Source of the DNA: Ignavibacteria bacterium RIFOXYB12_FULL_35_14
GTDB lineage: Bacteria; Bacteroidota; Ignavibacteria; Ignavibacteriales; Ignavibacteriaceae
NCBI GenBank assembly: GCA_001803045.1
Contig: MHAR01000053.1
Span: 1-64,000 of the forward strand
Reading direction: 5' to 3'
DNA length: 64,000 nucleotides
In this document: positions 35,065 through 43,572 of the stretch, piece by piece
Numbering within the stretch: the first letter of the stretch is position 1
Layout: every line of letters begins with the position of its first letter
Notes under the pieces: model-generated
What the model was told of the DNA's origin: nothing
Seen by the model: only the letters and a program-made list of their open reading frames with translations
Database searches by the model: none
Made by a program: the position numbers and the translations under genes

Positions 35065-36678
35065 ATGAAACTTAAAGAAATGAAATTTCCATTTATCATC
35101 TTCATACTAGCAATCGGAATTGCAATCGGCTTTTTGATTGATAAAGTATTTTCCGGCGATAATCTTCGTGAAAGCATCACTAAGTTTAACGATGTGCTGA
35201 CCTACACTGAAAAATATTACGTTGAACAGGTTGATACACATAAACTGGTTGAAGCCGCCATCAATGGTATGCTAAGCAAATTAGACCCACATTCGGTTTA
35301 CATTCCTGCAAAACAAATGGAAGGAGTTGAAGAATCCTTCCGCGGTGATTTTGAAGGAATTGGAATTGAATTCCAGGTTGTAAATGATACACTGACCGTT
35401 GTTTCACCAATTACAGGGGGACCAAGTGAACAGCTAGGAATAATGTCAGGAGATAGAATTATTAAAATTGACGGCAAACAAGTCATAGGTATCAGCAATG
35501 AAGAAGTGAGAAAAAAACTTCGAGGTAAAACCGGAACCAAAGTTACAGTTTCTATTTTAAGAGTCGGGCTTAAAGGAGAATTGAACTATGAAATTACTCG
35601 CGATAAAATTCCGATTTATTCTGTAGACACCAAACTTATGCTTGATGACAAAACAGGCTATGTAAGTGTGTCCCGCTTTGCTGATAAAACTTATGACGAG
35701 TTAGTGGATGCTCTAAATGAACTAAATAATCAAGGAATGAAACAATGCATTCTCGATCTTCGCGGAAATCCGGGAGGATATCTTAATCAAGCATTTAAAA
35801 TTGCAGATTTGTTTGTTCCCGGGAAAAATAAAATTGTTTATACTGAAGGAAGAAGATCCGAATTTAATGAAGAATATTTTGCATCCGAGCCATCTCCTTA
35901 CGAAAAAATTCCGCTTGTAATTTTAGTAAATAAAGGAAGTGCTTCCGCCAGTGAAATTGTATCCGGTGCAGTTCAAGATTGGGATAGAGGATTAATCGTC
36001 GGCGAAACCACATTTGGAAAAGGTCTCGTTCAAAGGCAGTTTACTTTACCAGATAACTCAGCAGTTCGGTTGACCATTTCAGAATATTTTACTCCTTCCG
36101 GAAGACTGATTCAAAGAGATTACAAGGAAAAAAACGATAAGGCGGAATATTACAGCGATGCCGGTTTGGAGAATGAAACTGAAGGCGAGAATCTATATCA
36201 TTCAGTGGAAAAAGATTCAACGCGGCCAATTTACAAAACAAGCAAAGGCAGAACTGTTTATGGCGGCGGAGGAATTACTCCTGATTATATTGTCAAATCA
36301 CTGGATTTAACCGAATACACCGTTAAGCTTTTGAGGAATAATGTTTTTTATCTATTTGCTTTATCGTTCATTGATTCCAACGGAAGAGAGATTATTTCTA
36401 AATATGGAAAAAGCTTAAACAAATTTCGAAATGAGTTCTCGTTTTCCGAAAACGAAATTGATAAGTTTATTGAATTCGCTTCGCAAAAAGATGTGAAATT
36501 AGTTGAAAACGATTTTCAAAAAGATAAAGATTTTATTTTAGCAAGACTAAAAGCACAAGTAGCCCGTAATTATTGGAAAAATGAAGGCTGGTATTCTGTT
36601 CTAATTTCAGTTGACAATCAAGTTGAAAAAGCATTAACATTATTTGAGGAAGCAAGAGATTTAGCAAACTTGAAATGA
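35065..36678 (+). CDS. Carboxy-terminal processing protease (S41 family)
   Basis: A 537-residue membrane-anchored serine protease. One N-terminal membrane segment (about 8-24) is followed by a PDZ domain (about 90-170; FEGIGIEFQVVND and GDRIIKIDGK) and the S41 catalytic domain, with LRGNPGGYLNQA, NKGSASASEI (nucleophile Ser) and GETTFGKGLVQ (general-base Lys). CtpA/Prc proteases trim periplasmic proteins and control peptidoglycan hydrolases. A C-terminal extension of about 130 residues follows the core, as in many Bacteroidota homologues. It overlaps the DUF3108 gene by 4 nt. Confidence 0.93.
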   Translation: MKLKEMKFPFIIFILAIGIAIGFLIDKVFSGDNLRESITKFNDVLTYTEKYYVEQVDTHKLVEAAINGMLSKLDPHSVYIPAKQMEGVEESFRGDFEGIGIEFQVVNDTLTVVSPITGGPSEQLGIMSGDRIIKIDGKQVIGISNEEVRKKLRGKTGTKVTVSILRVGLKGELNYEITRDKIPIYSVDTKLMLDDKTGYVSVSRFADKTYDELVDALNELNNQGMKQCILDLRGNPGGYLNQAFKIADLFVPGKNKIVYTEGRRSEFNEEYFASEPSPYEKIPLVILVNKGSASASEIVSGAVQDWDRGLIVGETTFGKGLVQRQFTLPDNSAVRLTISEYFTPSGRLIQRDYKEKNDKAEYYSDAGLENETEGENLYHSVEKDSTRPIYKTSKGRTVYGGGGITPDYIVKSLDLTEYTVKLLRNNVFYLFALSFIDSNGREIISKYGKSLNKFRNEFSFSENEIDKFIEFASQKDVKLVENDFQKDKDFILARLKAQVARNYWKNEGWYSVLISVDNQVEKALTLFEEARDLANLK

Positions 36679-37499
36679 AACTACGAATAATTCTGTTGGC
36701 GTTTGTACCTTTTATTTTTAGTATTGGTGATAATTCTTTCAAAACAACAGAATTGTCCTATAATTTTTCTTTCAGTTCTGAAAAAAAGCTGCTTCCCGGC
36801 GAAGAATTAAATTATGTTGTGAGTTATTCGTTTATCAACCTTGGTGAAGTAAAAATTCGTGTGAAAGATAAAAAGTCAATCAACGGAATGAATTATTATA
36901 ACGCAGTTGCATATATCGATTCTTACGATGGCATTCCCTTTGTGAACTTACATCAGATTTACGAAAGCAAAGTAAACCAAGATTATTACTCAGATTTTTT
37001 CCGCGGAATCGTGAAAGGCGATGAATACACAACCTACACTGAATATTATTTTGATTACAGCGATTCTAAAATCCGGATAAAAAAAGGAAAGTTCAGCCCA
37101 AGAGAACTTTGGGTTGATTCAACAGCATCAGTAGAAAAACAATTTCATGATGGGCTGTCTATTTTCTTCTTTGCTCGAATGAATTCCGGTAAAAATAACT
37201 CGATGCTTCTTCCGTGCTTTGTGAATGAGCAAAAGGTTTACACTAGAATAAATTTTTATGAAAGTACAATTCCAGTGTCAATTGATGCGATTGACTACGA
37301 TGTTGAATGTGTAAGATTGGACGGTGATATGGATTTTATAAGTATATTTGGATTAACAGGCTATTTTGAAGGTTGGTTCTCAAATGATGAATCGAGCATT
37401 CCAATAGTGGCTAACATGAAAGTTATAATTGGCAATATTACACTCGAATTAAAAAGTTGGAAGAGAGAAGGATGGACACCTCCCAAATACAAAAATTAA
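36675..37499 (+). CDS. DUF3108 domain-containing exported protein
   Basis: A 274-residue protein with a short signal peptide (about 1-18) and a DUF3108 beta-rich domain over most of its length, starting with LLPGEELNYVVSYSFINLGEV, which is the usual opening of the family. Function unknown; members are periplasmic and often near envelope genes. The ATG overlaps the protease stop (ATGA), indicating translational coupling, so a link with CtpA is plausible. Its 3' end overlaps the carbonic anhydrase-like gene by about 28 nt. Confidence 0.8.
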   Translation: MKLRIILLAFVPFIFSIGDNSFKTTELSYNFSFSSEKKLLPGEELNYVVSYSFINLGEVKIRVKDKKSINGMNYYNAVAYIDSYDGIPFVNLHQIYESKVNQDYYSDFFRGIVKGDEYTTYTEYYFDYSDSKIRIKKGKFSPRELWVDSTASVEKQFHDGLSIFFFARMNSGKNNSMLLPCFVNEQKVYTRINFYESTIPVSIDAIDYDVECVRLDGDMDFISIFGLTGYFEGWFSNDESSIPIVANMKVIIGNITLELKSWKREGWTPPKYKN

Positions 37500-38035
37500 A
37501 TCTTGAGGAAAAATTATTTTCCTATTTGGATTATTATCCGAAACTTGGACAAAACATTTTTTTGGCTTCCGGTGTAAAAATAATTGGTAATGTTGAGATT
37601 GGTAATAATTCAAGCGTGTGGTATAATACCGTTATTCGAGGCGATGTACATTACATTAAGATTGGTTCTCAAACAAATATCCAGGATTGCTCAATGCTTC
37701 ATGTTACTAATGGTAAGTATCCGCTTAACATTGGCAATAAAGTAACGATTGGTCATTGTGCAAAACTGCATGGCTGCACTCTTGAAGATTTATGCTTTAT
37801 TGGAATTGGCGCTATTGTGCTCGATGGTGCCGTAGTGGAAAAAGAATCAATGGTCGCGGCAGGAACTGTTGTGACACAAAATTTTGTTGTTCCCTCAGGT
37901 AAGTTAGCAGCAGGTGTTCCTGCAAAAATTATTAGAGATCTTACAGATGAAGAGATTGCTGATTTCGAGAAGTCAGCCGAACGTTACATGAAGTATACAG
38001 AGCTTTCTGTTGAGTCGTTACAAAGGAAATGGTAA
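37472..38035 (+). CDS. Gamma carbonic anhydrase family protein
   Basis: About 187 residues forming a left-handed beta-helix from hexapeptide repeats (IIGNVEIGNNSSVWYNTVIRG shortened). Three potential zinc His residues are present in MLHVT, IGHCA and KLHGC, as in the gamma class. Members are trimeric; some are active carbonic anhydrases and others (YrdA, PaaY) have other or unknown roles. An upstream TTG (37457) is in frame, but the ATG at 37472 with AGAGAG ahead is more likely. It overlaps DUF3108 by 28 nt and is the last gene before a 383-bp non-coding region. Confidence 0.88.
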   Translation: MDTSQIQKLNLEEKLFSYLDYYPKLGQNIFLASGVKIIGNVEIGNNSSVWYNTVIRGDVHYIKIGSQTNIQDCSMLHVTNGKYPLNIGNKVTIGHCAKLHGCTLEDLCFIGIGAIVLDGAVVEKESMVAAGTVVTQNFVVPSGKLAAGVPAKIIRDLTDEEIADFEKSAERYMKYTELSVESLQRKW

Positions 38036-38111
38036 CTTGATATTTCAAGACACCTTGCGATTAAGATTTTATAGCATTTTTTTAGAAGTCAATTGCTGAA
38101 GGAAAAACTTA

Positions 38112-38140
38112 TTGACTCACTTTACGCATATTTTTATTTG
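38112..38140 (+). promoter_or_regulatory. Candidate promoter at the edge of a structured intergenic region
   Basis: TTGACT at 38112-38117 and TATTTG at 38135-38140 with a 17-nt spacer. Transcription would begin near 38147, at the foot of the first hairpin (38150). It could drive a structured leader of ybeY (start 38419) or a separate RNA. Confidence 0.45.
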
Positions 38141-38149
38141 TACATAGCC

Positions 38150-38340
38150 CCACCATTTTCACATTGTGATGCCTCTGGCAATGGTAGCGGGCAAGTGAAC
38201 ATTGAACTTCGGGCGTTAGCCCAATAATAACCGGTTTTTAATGGCTATCCATAGGATTTCTTTGGAAAAACCGTCATTTATGATGTTATAAAGTCCACCT
38301 CCTGAAGGATTTGGTTAATCCATTCAGGGTCTTGCGCAAG
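38150..38340 (+). other. Hairpin-rich non-coding region, possible structured RNA or repeat element
   Basis: At least four inverted repeats follow one another: CCACCATT/AATGGTAG (38150-38187) enclosing the core GATGCCTCTGGCAA (38168-38181); CGGTTTTT/AAAAACCG (38232-38239 and 38266-38273) with an inner ATCC-ATA-GGAT; a strong stem CCTGAAGGATT/AATCC-A-TTCAGG (38301-38328); and the palindrome CTTGCGCAAG (38331-38340). The core and TCGGGCGTTAGCC (38209-38221) recur, with similar spacing, in the element at 1981-2451. No reading frame is supportable. The flanks 38036-38111 and 38341-38418 show nothing else. It could be a diverged repeat or a transcribed RNA; the sequence alone does not decide. Confidence 0.55.
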
Positions 38341-38418
38341 GTGACTTAATAAGTAAAAATGTTTAGTTAAACTAAGTATTCCGTACGTTTATAAACATAA
38401 TTAGCTGGTATTGAAATT

Positions 38419-38850
38419 GTGGTCAAGAATTTAAGAATCTACAATAACACAGTGATTAAAAAGCTTACCATTCATAAACTAATTAGCCTGCTAAAAAAGG
38501 AATTAGACTTTAGTATCAATAATCTTGAAATTTCATTTGTAAAATCAGCAGATATTATCCGTCTGAATAATAAATATTTAAATCATAAACATTCTACTGA
38601 TATAATTACTTTTGACTATTCAAAGTTAGATTCATGTCTCGAAGGTGAAATCTTAATTTCAACTAACGATGCTCTTGATAACTCAAAGAGATTTAAAACT
38701 TCATTTAATGAAGAATTAATAAGGCTTGTAATACATGGTGTTCTTCATTTGCTTGGGTATAAGGACAAAAGAAAGAGTGATAAAAGAGTTATGAAGATGA
38801 AAGAAAATTTGTTAATGCATAAATACAAATTTCTCTTAAATGAAAAGTAA
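38419..38850 (+). CDS. ybeY: Endoribonuclease YbeY (rRNA maturation)
   Basis: A 143-residue metalloprotein of the UPF0054 family acting in 16S rRNA 3'-end maturation and ribosome quality control. The zinc region reads HGVLHLLGYKDKRKSDKRVM: the first two His ligands are present, but the third His of the canonical HGxLHLxGYDH is replaced, the motif here being GYKDK. The same change is usual in Bacteroidota YbeY, where Asp may take the role. The start is a GTG at 38419 with no obvious Shine-Dalgarno sequence. It is preceded by the hairpin-rich region. Confidence 0.88.
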   Translation: MVKNLRIYNNTVIKKLTIHKLISLLKKELDFSINNLEISFVKSADIIRLNNKYLNHKHSTDIITFDYSKLDSCLEGEILISTNDALDNSKRFKTSFNEELIRLVIHGVLHLLGYKDKRKSDKRVMKMKENLLMHKYKFLLNEK

Positions 38851-38874
38851 ATTGATAAGTATTTTAGATCATCA

Positions 38875-38903
38875 TTTTTGCATACTAGCAAGAATTTTAT
38901 AAT
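38875..38903 (+). promoter_or_regulatory. Candidate promoter of topA
   Basis: A perfect -10 TATAAT at 38898-38903 lies 17 nt after a poor -35, TTTTTG (38875-38880). The start would be near 38910, leaving a leader of about 70 nt to the topA ATG. Confidence 0.4.
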
Positions 38904-38979
38904 TTCGCAGCAATCATTTTAAACAGTTGTAATCTGATTGAAACGTATTAGAATAATTTAGATAAAGAAAACTAAGGTA

Positions 38980-41310
38980 ATGAGCAAAAATTTAGTTCTT
39001 GTAGAATCTCCCGCCAAAGCAAAAACAATAAATAAGTATTTAGGTAAGAACTATTTCGTTGAAGCTACTATCGGGCATATTAAGAATCTCCCCAAAACCC
39101 GTCTTGGTGTAAAAATCGAGGATGATTTTCAACCCGAGTATGTAACTATCCGCGGTAAAGGGGATACAATCAAAAAAATAAAAGGGCTTGCGGCTAAATC
39201 TAAAGCCGTTTACATAGCTACCGACCCTGACCGTGAAGGTGAAGCAATAGCACAGGATGTCGCCGATATTCTAAATGGAAAATCGGAGACAAAGCTTTAC
39301 AGAGTTCTGTTCAATGAGATCACTAAATCCGGTGTTGAGAAAGCGATGAAACATCCACGGGAAATTGATTTTCATCTTGTTCAATCTCAGCGTGCAAGAA
39401 GAGTTATGGACAGAATCATCGGCTATAAGATGAGCCCTTTCTTGTGGAAAGCGATTATAGAAAATTCGGGAAGCACTTCTCTTTCTGCAGGAAGAGTTCA
39501 ATCTGTTGCATTGAAATTAATTTGTGATAGAGAAGCTGAAATTGACAAATTCAAAACGATTGAGTATTGGTCAATTTGGGCTATCTTCAAAACTGAAAGC
39601 AATGAATTCTTCAAAGCAAAACTTTTTAGTATTGCCGGTAAAGACATAAAAGTTCCTCATAAGCTTGATATGAGCATTGAAGAAAGAAATGAATTTAATG
39701 AAAGAAATATTGCTATCAGCACTGAAGGCAAGGCTCAAAAATATTTTGATGCGATTTCCGGTATCAAACAATTTTTAATTTCGAACATAATTAAAAGACA
39801 CACTAGAAGAATTGCTCCAGCGCCTTTCATCACGAGTACTCTTCAAGCTGAAGCTTCCAGACGATTAAGAATGAGACCTAAACAGACGATGATGCTTGCC
39901 CAAAAGCTTTATGAGGGTGTTGAGTTAGGGAAAGAAGGTCTTGCCGGTTTAATAACTTATATGAGAACCGATTCAACCCGAATTAGCGAGGAAGTTTTAC
40001 CTAAGGTTCGAGATTATATTAAAGATAAATTTGGAGATGATTATTTACCAGATTCACCAATACTATATGACAAGAAGACTACATCCAATGTTCAGGATGC
40101 TCATGAGGCAATCAGGCCAACGTCTTTAGAATATACTCCCGAATTTGTTAAGCAATATCTGGATGATAAATCTTTTAAACTTTATGAACTAATCTGGAAA
40201 AGATTTATTGCCTCACAGATGAATCCTGCTTTATTCGAAACTACAGTAATTGAAATTTCTGCAAAGGAATTTGTGTTCAAAGCGTTGGGATCTGCTATAT
40301 TATTTAACGGATTTCAACAAGTCTATGAAGATATTCCCGAACCAAAGGAAAATGCAGAGGATAAAGAAGAATATAGAAATGAAAAGATTCCTCTTGGTTT
40401 AGAAAAAGATCAAACACTTGGATTGAAGGAGCTTCAAAAAACTCAACACTTCACAAAACCTCCTGCAAGATATACCGAAAGTTCGCTAATTAAAGCATTA
40501 GAAAATAGAGGAATCGGCAGGCCTAGTACCTATTCAATGATTGTTAGTACAATTCAAGATAGAAAATATGTTCATTTAACTGAAAGAAAATTAGCTCCAA
40601 CTATGCTTGGAAAAAAAGTAAGTGAAATATTAGTGAAGAATTTTCCGGACATCATCAATGAAGACTTTACTGCTGCCATGGAAAATGAGTTAGACCAAAT
40701 AGCGCAGGGTGAAAATGAATATAAAGTAGTGCTCGCAGATTTTTATAACCCTTTTGCTAAAGCGTTAAAGCTTGTTGAAAATAAAATTGAAAAAATTATC
40801 TGCGAAAAATGTGGTGGTGAACTAGTCATTAAAATCGGCCGATTTGGTAAATATTTGGCTTGCAACAATTACCCTAAATGTGAGAATATAAAATCTTTTC
40901 GTGAAGTGTATGCACAGCAGAAAGAAGTCGAATACACGGGTGAAACTTGCGCAAAATGCGGAAGTAAAACTATTTTCCGCGAAGGGAAATTTGGAAGATT
41001 TATCGGCTGCGAAAAATATCCGGAATGCGATTATGTAAAAAACATTACGCTTGGCATTTCCTGTCCGAAATGTAAGGAAGGCGAAATTCTTGAAAGAAAA
41101 TCAAAAAGGAATAAAGTCTTTTACGGCTGTTCTCACTATCCAAATTGTGATTTTGTGAGCTGGCATAAACCATTTCTTCAAGCTTGTCCCAATGGAGATT
41201 CCGAAATAATGGAAGAAAGATATTCTAAAAAGAAAGGTAATTACTTAAAATGCCCTACTTGTGCGGAAGAATTGATCGCTGAAGAAGTGAAAGAAGAAGA
41301 TGAAAATTGA
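38980..41310 (+). CDS. topA: DNA topoisomerase I (type IA)
   Basis: A 776-residue enzyme that relaxes negative supercoils. The TOPRIM domain is at the N-terminus (LVLVESPAKAKTI; ATDPDREGEAIA), the active-site Tyr is in GLITYMRTDSTRIS, and RPSTYSMIVSTIQDRKYV belongs to the core. The C-terminus has three clear four-Cys zinc ribbons (starting about residue 608: CEKCGGEL...CNNYPKC, CAKCGSKT...CEKYPEC, CPKCKEGE...CSHYPNC) and a fourth, degenerate one. It overlaps the recombinase gene by 11 nt, a topA-xer arrangement also seen in other phyla. Confidence 0.97.
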   Translation: MSKNLVLVESPAKAKTINKYLGKNYFVEATIGHIKNLPKTRLGVKIEDDFQPEYVTIRGKGDTIKKIKGLAAKSKAVYIATDPDREGEAIAQDVADILNGKSETKLYRVLFNEITKSGVEKAMKHPREIDFHLVQSQRARRVMDRIIGYKMSPFLWKAIIENSGSTSLSAGRVQSVALKLICDREAEIDKFKTIEYWSIWAIFKTESNEFFKAKLFSIAGKDIKVPHKLDMSIEERNEFNERNIAISTEGKAQKYFDAISGIKQFLISNIIKRHTRRIAPAPFITSTLQAEASRRLRMRPKQTMMLAQKLYEGVELGKEGLAGLITYMRTDSTRISEEVLPKVRDYIKDKFGDDYLPDSPILYDKKTTSNVQDAHEAIRPTSLEYTPEFVKQYLDDKSFKLYELIWKRFIASQMNPALFETTVIEISAKEFVFKALGSAILFNGFQQVYEDIPEPKENAEDKEEYRNEKIPLGLEKDQTLGLKELQKTQHFTKPPARYTESSLIKALENRGIGRPSTYSMIVSTIQDRKYVHLTERKLAPTMLGKKVSEILVKNFPDIINEDFTAAMENELDQIAQGENEYKVVLADFYNPFAKALKLVENKIEKIICEKCGGELVIKIGRFGKYLACNNYPKCENIKSFREVYAQQKEVEYTGETCAKCGSKTIFREGKFGRFIGCEKYPECDYVKNITLGISCPKCKEGEILERKSKRNKVFYGCSHYPNCDFVSWHKPFLQACPNGDSEIMEERYSKKKGNYLKCPTCAEELIAEEVKEEDEN

Positions 41311-42181
41311 CCAGGTGATTGATCTTTATTTGAGTGAGCTTAAAAGTGTTAAAAGATACTCGCCGAATACGGTTAAGTCTTATAGAGAAGATCTGCGCGG
41401 TTTTTTAAGTTTCTGTCAAGCGAATCAAAAAAATGATATTGAGAACATTACTAACAAATTCATAAAGCATTTCTTAATGCACCTAAATGAATTGGGTTTA
41501 GACAAAAGATCGATAGCAAGAAAACTCGCTTCAGTAAGAGGACTGTTTAAGTATTCGTTTCAAAGAGATATATTAGAATCAAATCCAGCACTTCAAATCT
41601 CAAATCCTAAGCTGGATAGAAAGTTACCAGAAGTTGTTCCATTGAACTCTTTCTTAAAGATTTATAATATTGCAGATGAATCTGAGGAAAATCCTATTCT
41701 AATCAAAGTGATTTTTGAAATATTGTACTGTTGTGCATTGCGTGTTTCGGAACTATGCAGTATTAATAATGTTGATGTTGATCTTAAAAACAAAGTAATA
41801 AAAATTAGAGGTAAAGGAAATAAGGAACGAATTGTTCCTGTTGGTGACAAATCTTTAGAAATCATTCGAACGTACATGGTGTGGAGAAAAAATGTCGCTG
41901 GTACAAATGCTTTTTTAGTAAATGTTAAGGAGGATAGAATCTACCCAAGATATGTTTATCGACTAGTTCATAAATATTTGGGGAAAGTTTCAGATATCAA
42001 AAAGAAAAGTCCCCATGTTTTACGGCATACAGCCGCAACGCATATGCTGGATAGAGGTGCAGATATTAGAGCTGTTAAAGAAATTTTGGGACATGAAAAT
42101 TTATCTACTACACAAATTTATACTCACGTGAGCATTGAAAGATTGAAATCAACCTATAAAAAAGCTCACCCTAAATCATAA
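41300..42181 (+). CDS. Tyrosine recombinase XerC/XerD
   Basis: A 293-residue tyrosine recombinase with an N-terminal SAM-like core-binding domain (about 1-90; YSPNTVKSYREDLRGFL) and a catalytic domain with the full set: Arg in CALRVSELC, HVLRHTAATHML (His, Arg), LGHENLSTTQIYTHV (His and nucleophile Tyr). Length and lack of neighbouring mobile genes point to the housekeeping enzyme resolving chromosome dimers at dif. XerC versus XerD cannot be settled. Coupled to topA by an 11-nt overlap. Confidence 0.92.
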   Translation: MKIDQVIDLYLSELKSVKRYSPNTVKSYREDLRGFLSFCQANQKNDIENITNKFIKHFLMHLNELGLDKRSIARKLASVRGLFKYSFQRDILESNPALQISNPKLDRKLPEVVPLNSFLKIYNIADESEENPILIKVIFEILYCCALRVSELCSINNVDVDLKNKVIKIRGKGNKERIVPVGDKSLEIIRTYMVWRKNVAGTNAFLVNVKEDRIYPRYVYRLVHKYLGKVSDIKKKSPHVLRHTAATHMLDRGADIRAVKEILGHENLSTTQIYTHVSIERLKSTYKKAHPKS

Positions 42182-42198
42182 ATATTATTGGAGGTTAA

Positions 42199-42504
42199 AT
42201 GAACATTATAATAACTTCAAGAAAATTTAAAGCTCGTGATATTCTTAAAGATTTCATCACGACAGAAGTGAAATCGTTACAAAAATATTATGACAGGATA
42301 TTAAGTGCAGATGTCATTTTAAGTTATCAAAATTCCCGTGACAGTATTAAAATCGCCGAAATAATTTTACAAGTCCCTGGTCAAACCTTAACAGCTACTG
42401 AAGAATCGGATGAATATAAGAAAGCTGTAAGCGCGGCAGTTGAAAAACTCTCTAGACAATTAAGTAAACGAAAATCAAAAAAAACTGCAAGAATTAGAGC
42501 ATGA
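42199..42504 (+). CDS. hpf: Ribosome hibernation-promoting factor, short form
   Basis: A 101-residue HPF/RaiA (sigma-54 modulation) protein with only the ribosome-binding domain: starts MNIIITSRKFKARDILKDFI and has the basic C-terminal tail KRKSKKTARIRA. Such factors bind the 30S decoding site and help form inactive 100S ribosomes in stationary phase. A strong TTGGAGGTT lies just upstream, and the gene overlaps hprK by 4 nt (ATGA). Confidence 0.93.
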   Translation: MNIIITSRKFKARDILKDFITTEVKSLQKYYDRILSADVILSYQNSRDSIKIAEIILQVPGQTLTATEESDEYKKAVSAAVEKLSRQLSKRKSKKTARIRA

Positions 42505-43514
42505 ACATAAGTCAGAAGTCCATATCTAGGAAAGAATATATTACCGTCGATTATTTGGTCGAGAATTCAAAAGATCTCTTTAAATTAAAATTGTTCTCAG
42601 ACAATTCTGGATTTGATAGAAAAATAATCGATCAGAATCTTCATCGTCCCGGTTTAGCTTTGGCAGGATTTGTTGACCTGTTTTCCTATTCCAGGGTTCA
42701 GATCTTCGGAAATACCGAGATGCGCTACCTCAGTCAACTCAGCGAAGAAAAAAAGGCAGAATCGATTGAAAGAATATTTAAGTTTAGTATACCATGTATC
42801 ATCTTAACCGATGGAAATCAACCCTTTCCAAAGCTAATTGAATTAGCAAATAAATATCATATCACGGTTTTTGGAACTCCATTCTCAACAACAAAACTTA
42901 TTTATCTCGTGGGGGATTTTCTTGATGACCAGTTTGCCGAGAGAATTTCTCTGCATGGTTCCTTTGTTGATGTTTATGGAGTGGGGATTCTGTTTATTGG
43001 AAAATCCGGGGTCGGAAAAAGTGAAGTCGCACTCGATTTAATTGAAAGGGGACACAGACTTGTAGCCGATGACCACATCATCCTTACTAAAAAAGGTGAA
43101 GGTATTTTGATGGGATCGGGAACAAATCTTGCCAAGCACTTTATGGAAATCCGTGGTTTAGGCATTATTGATGTTGAACGAATGTTTGGGGTTAGAGCAA
43201 TACGTTATCAAAAAAGACTTGAAATCGTGGTTGAACTTGAATTGTGGGATGAAAAAAGTGAATATACAAGAACGGGACTTGAGGAAAACACAGTCAATAT
43301 TTCTGGTATAGATATACTTCATGTAAAGCTTCCAATTCTTCCAGGAAAAAATATCACCGTAATCTCCGAAGTTATAGGTCTTAATTATCTTCTAAAGCAT
43401 TATGGCTACGATGCTCCAAAATTATTTCAAGATCGTCTAAAAAAAGAAATCAGTAAAAATGAAAAAGAGCAAGATTTGAGAGGTGTTAAGTATTTTGAGC
43501 ATGATTTTGAATAA
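42501..43514 (+). CDS. hprK: HPr kinase/phosphorylase
   Basis: A 337-residue bifunctional enzyme that phosphorylates or dephosphorylates Ser46 of HPr. The N-terminal domain (about 1-135) is followed by the kinase domain with a Walker A GKSGVGKS (about residues 161-168), DLIERGHRLVADD and the family signature MEIRGLGIIDVERMFGV. No HPr, EI or other PTS gene is nearby. The hpf-hprK link suggests a regulatory role joining carbon or phosphate status to translation, but that is inference. It overlaps hpf by 4 nt. Confidence 0.95.
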   Translation: MNISQKSISRKEYITVDYLVENSKDLFKLKLFSDNSGFDRKIIDQNLHRPGLALAGFVDLFSYSRVQIFGNTEMRYLSQLSEEKKAESIERIFKFSIPCIILTDGNQPFPKLIELANKYHITVFGTPFSTTKLIYLVGDFLDDQFAERISLHGSFVDVYGVGILFIGKSGVGKSEVALDLIERGHRLVADDHIILTKKGEGILMGSGTNLAKHFMEIRGLGIIDVERMFGVRAIRYQKRLEIVVELELWDEKSEYTRTGLEENTVNISGIDILHVKLPILPGKNITVISEVIGLNYLLKHYGYDAPKLFQDRLKKEISKNEKEQDLRGVKYFEHDFE

Positions 43515-43531
43515 AATATTCAAATTCTAAC

Positions 43532-43560
43532 TTGACAAAATACGTGTATTTCTTTACATT
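43532..43560 (+). promoter_or_regulatory. Strong candidate promoter with almost no leader
   Basis: TTGACA at 43532-43537 and TACATT at 43555-43560 with a 17-nt spacer, the best -35 match in the window. The predicted start (about 43567) is only about 6 nt before the ATG of the peptidase gene at 43573, implying a very short leader without a Shine-Dalgarno sequence. Confidence 0.65.
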
Positions 43561-43572
43561 CACCCACCAATT

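Noticed and set aside
42122-42133. CTCACGTGAG palindrome as a parS site (also CACGTG at 25286, 54907 and 58196)
   Set aside because: Each is inside a coding motif or matches only the central 6-10 bases of parS (TGTTTCACGTGAAACA); none reaches the full palindrome.
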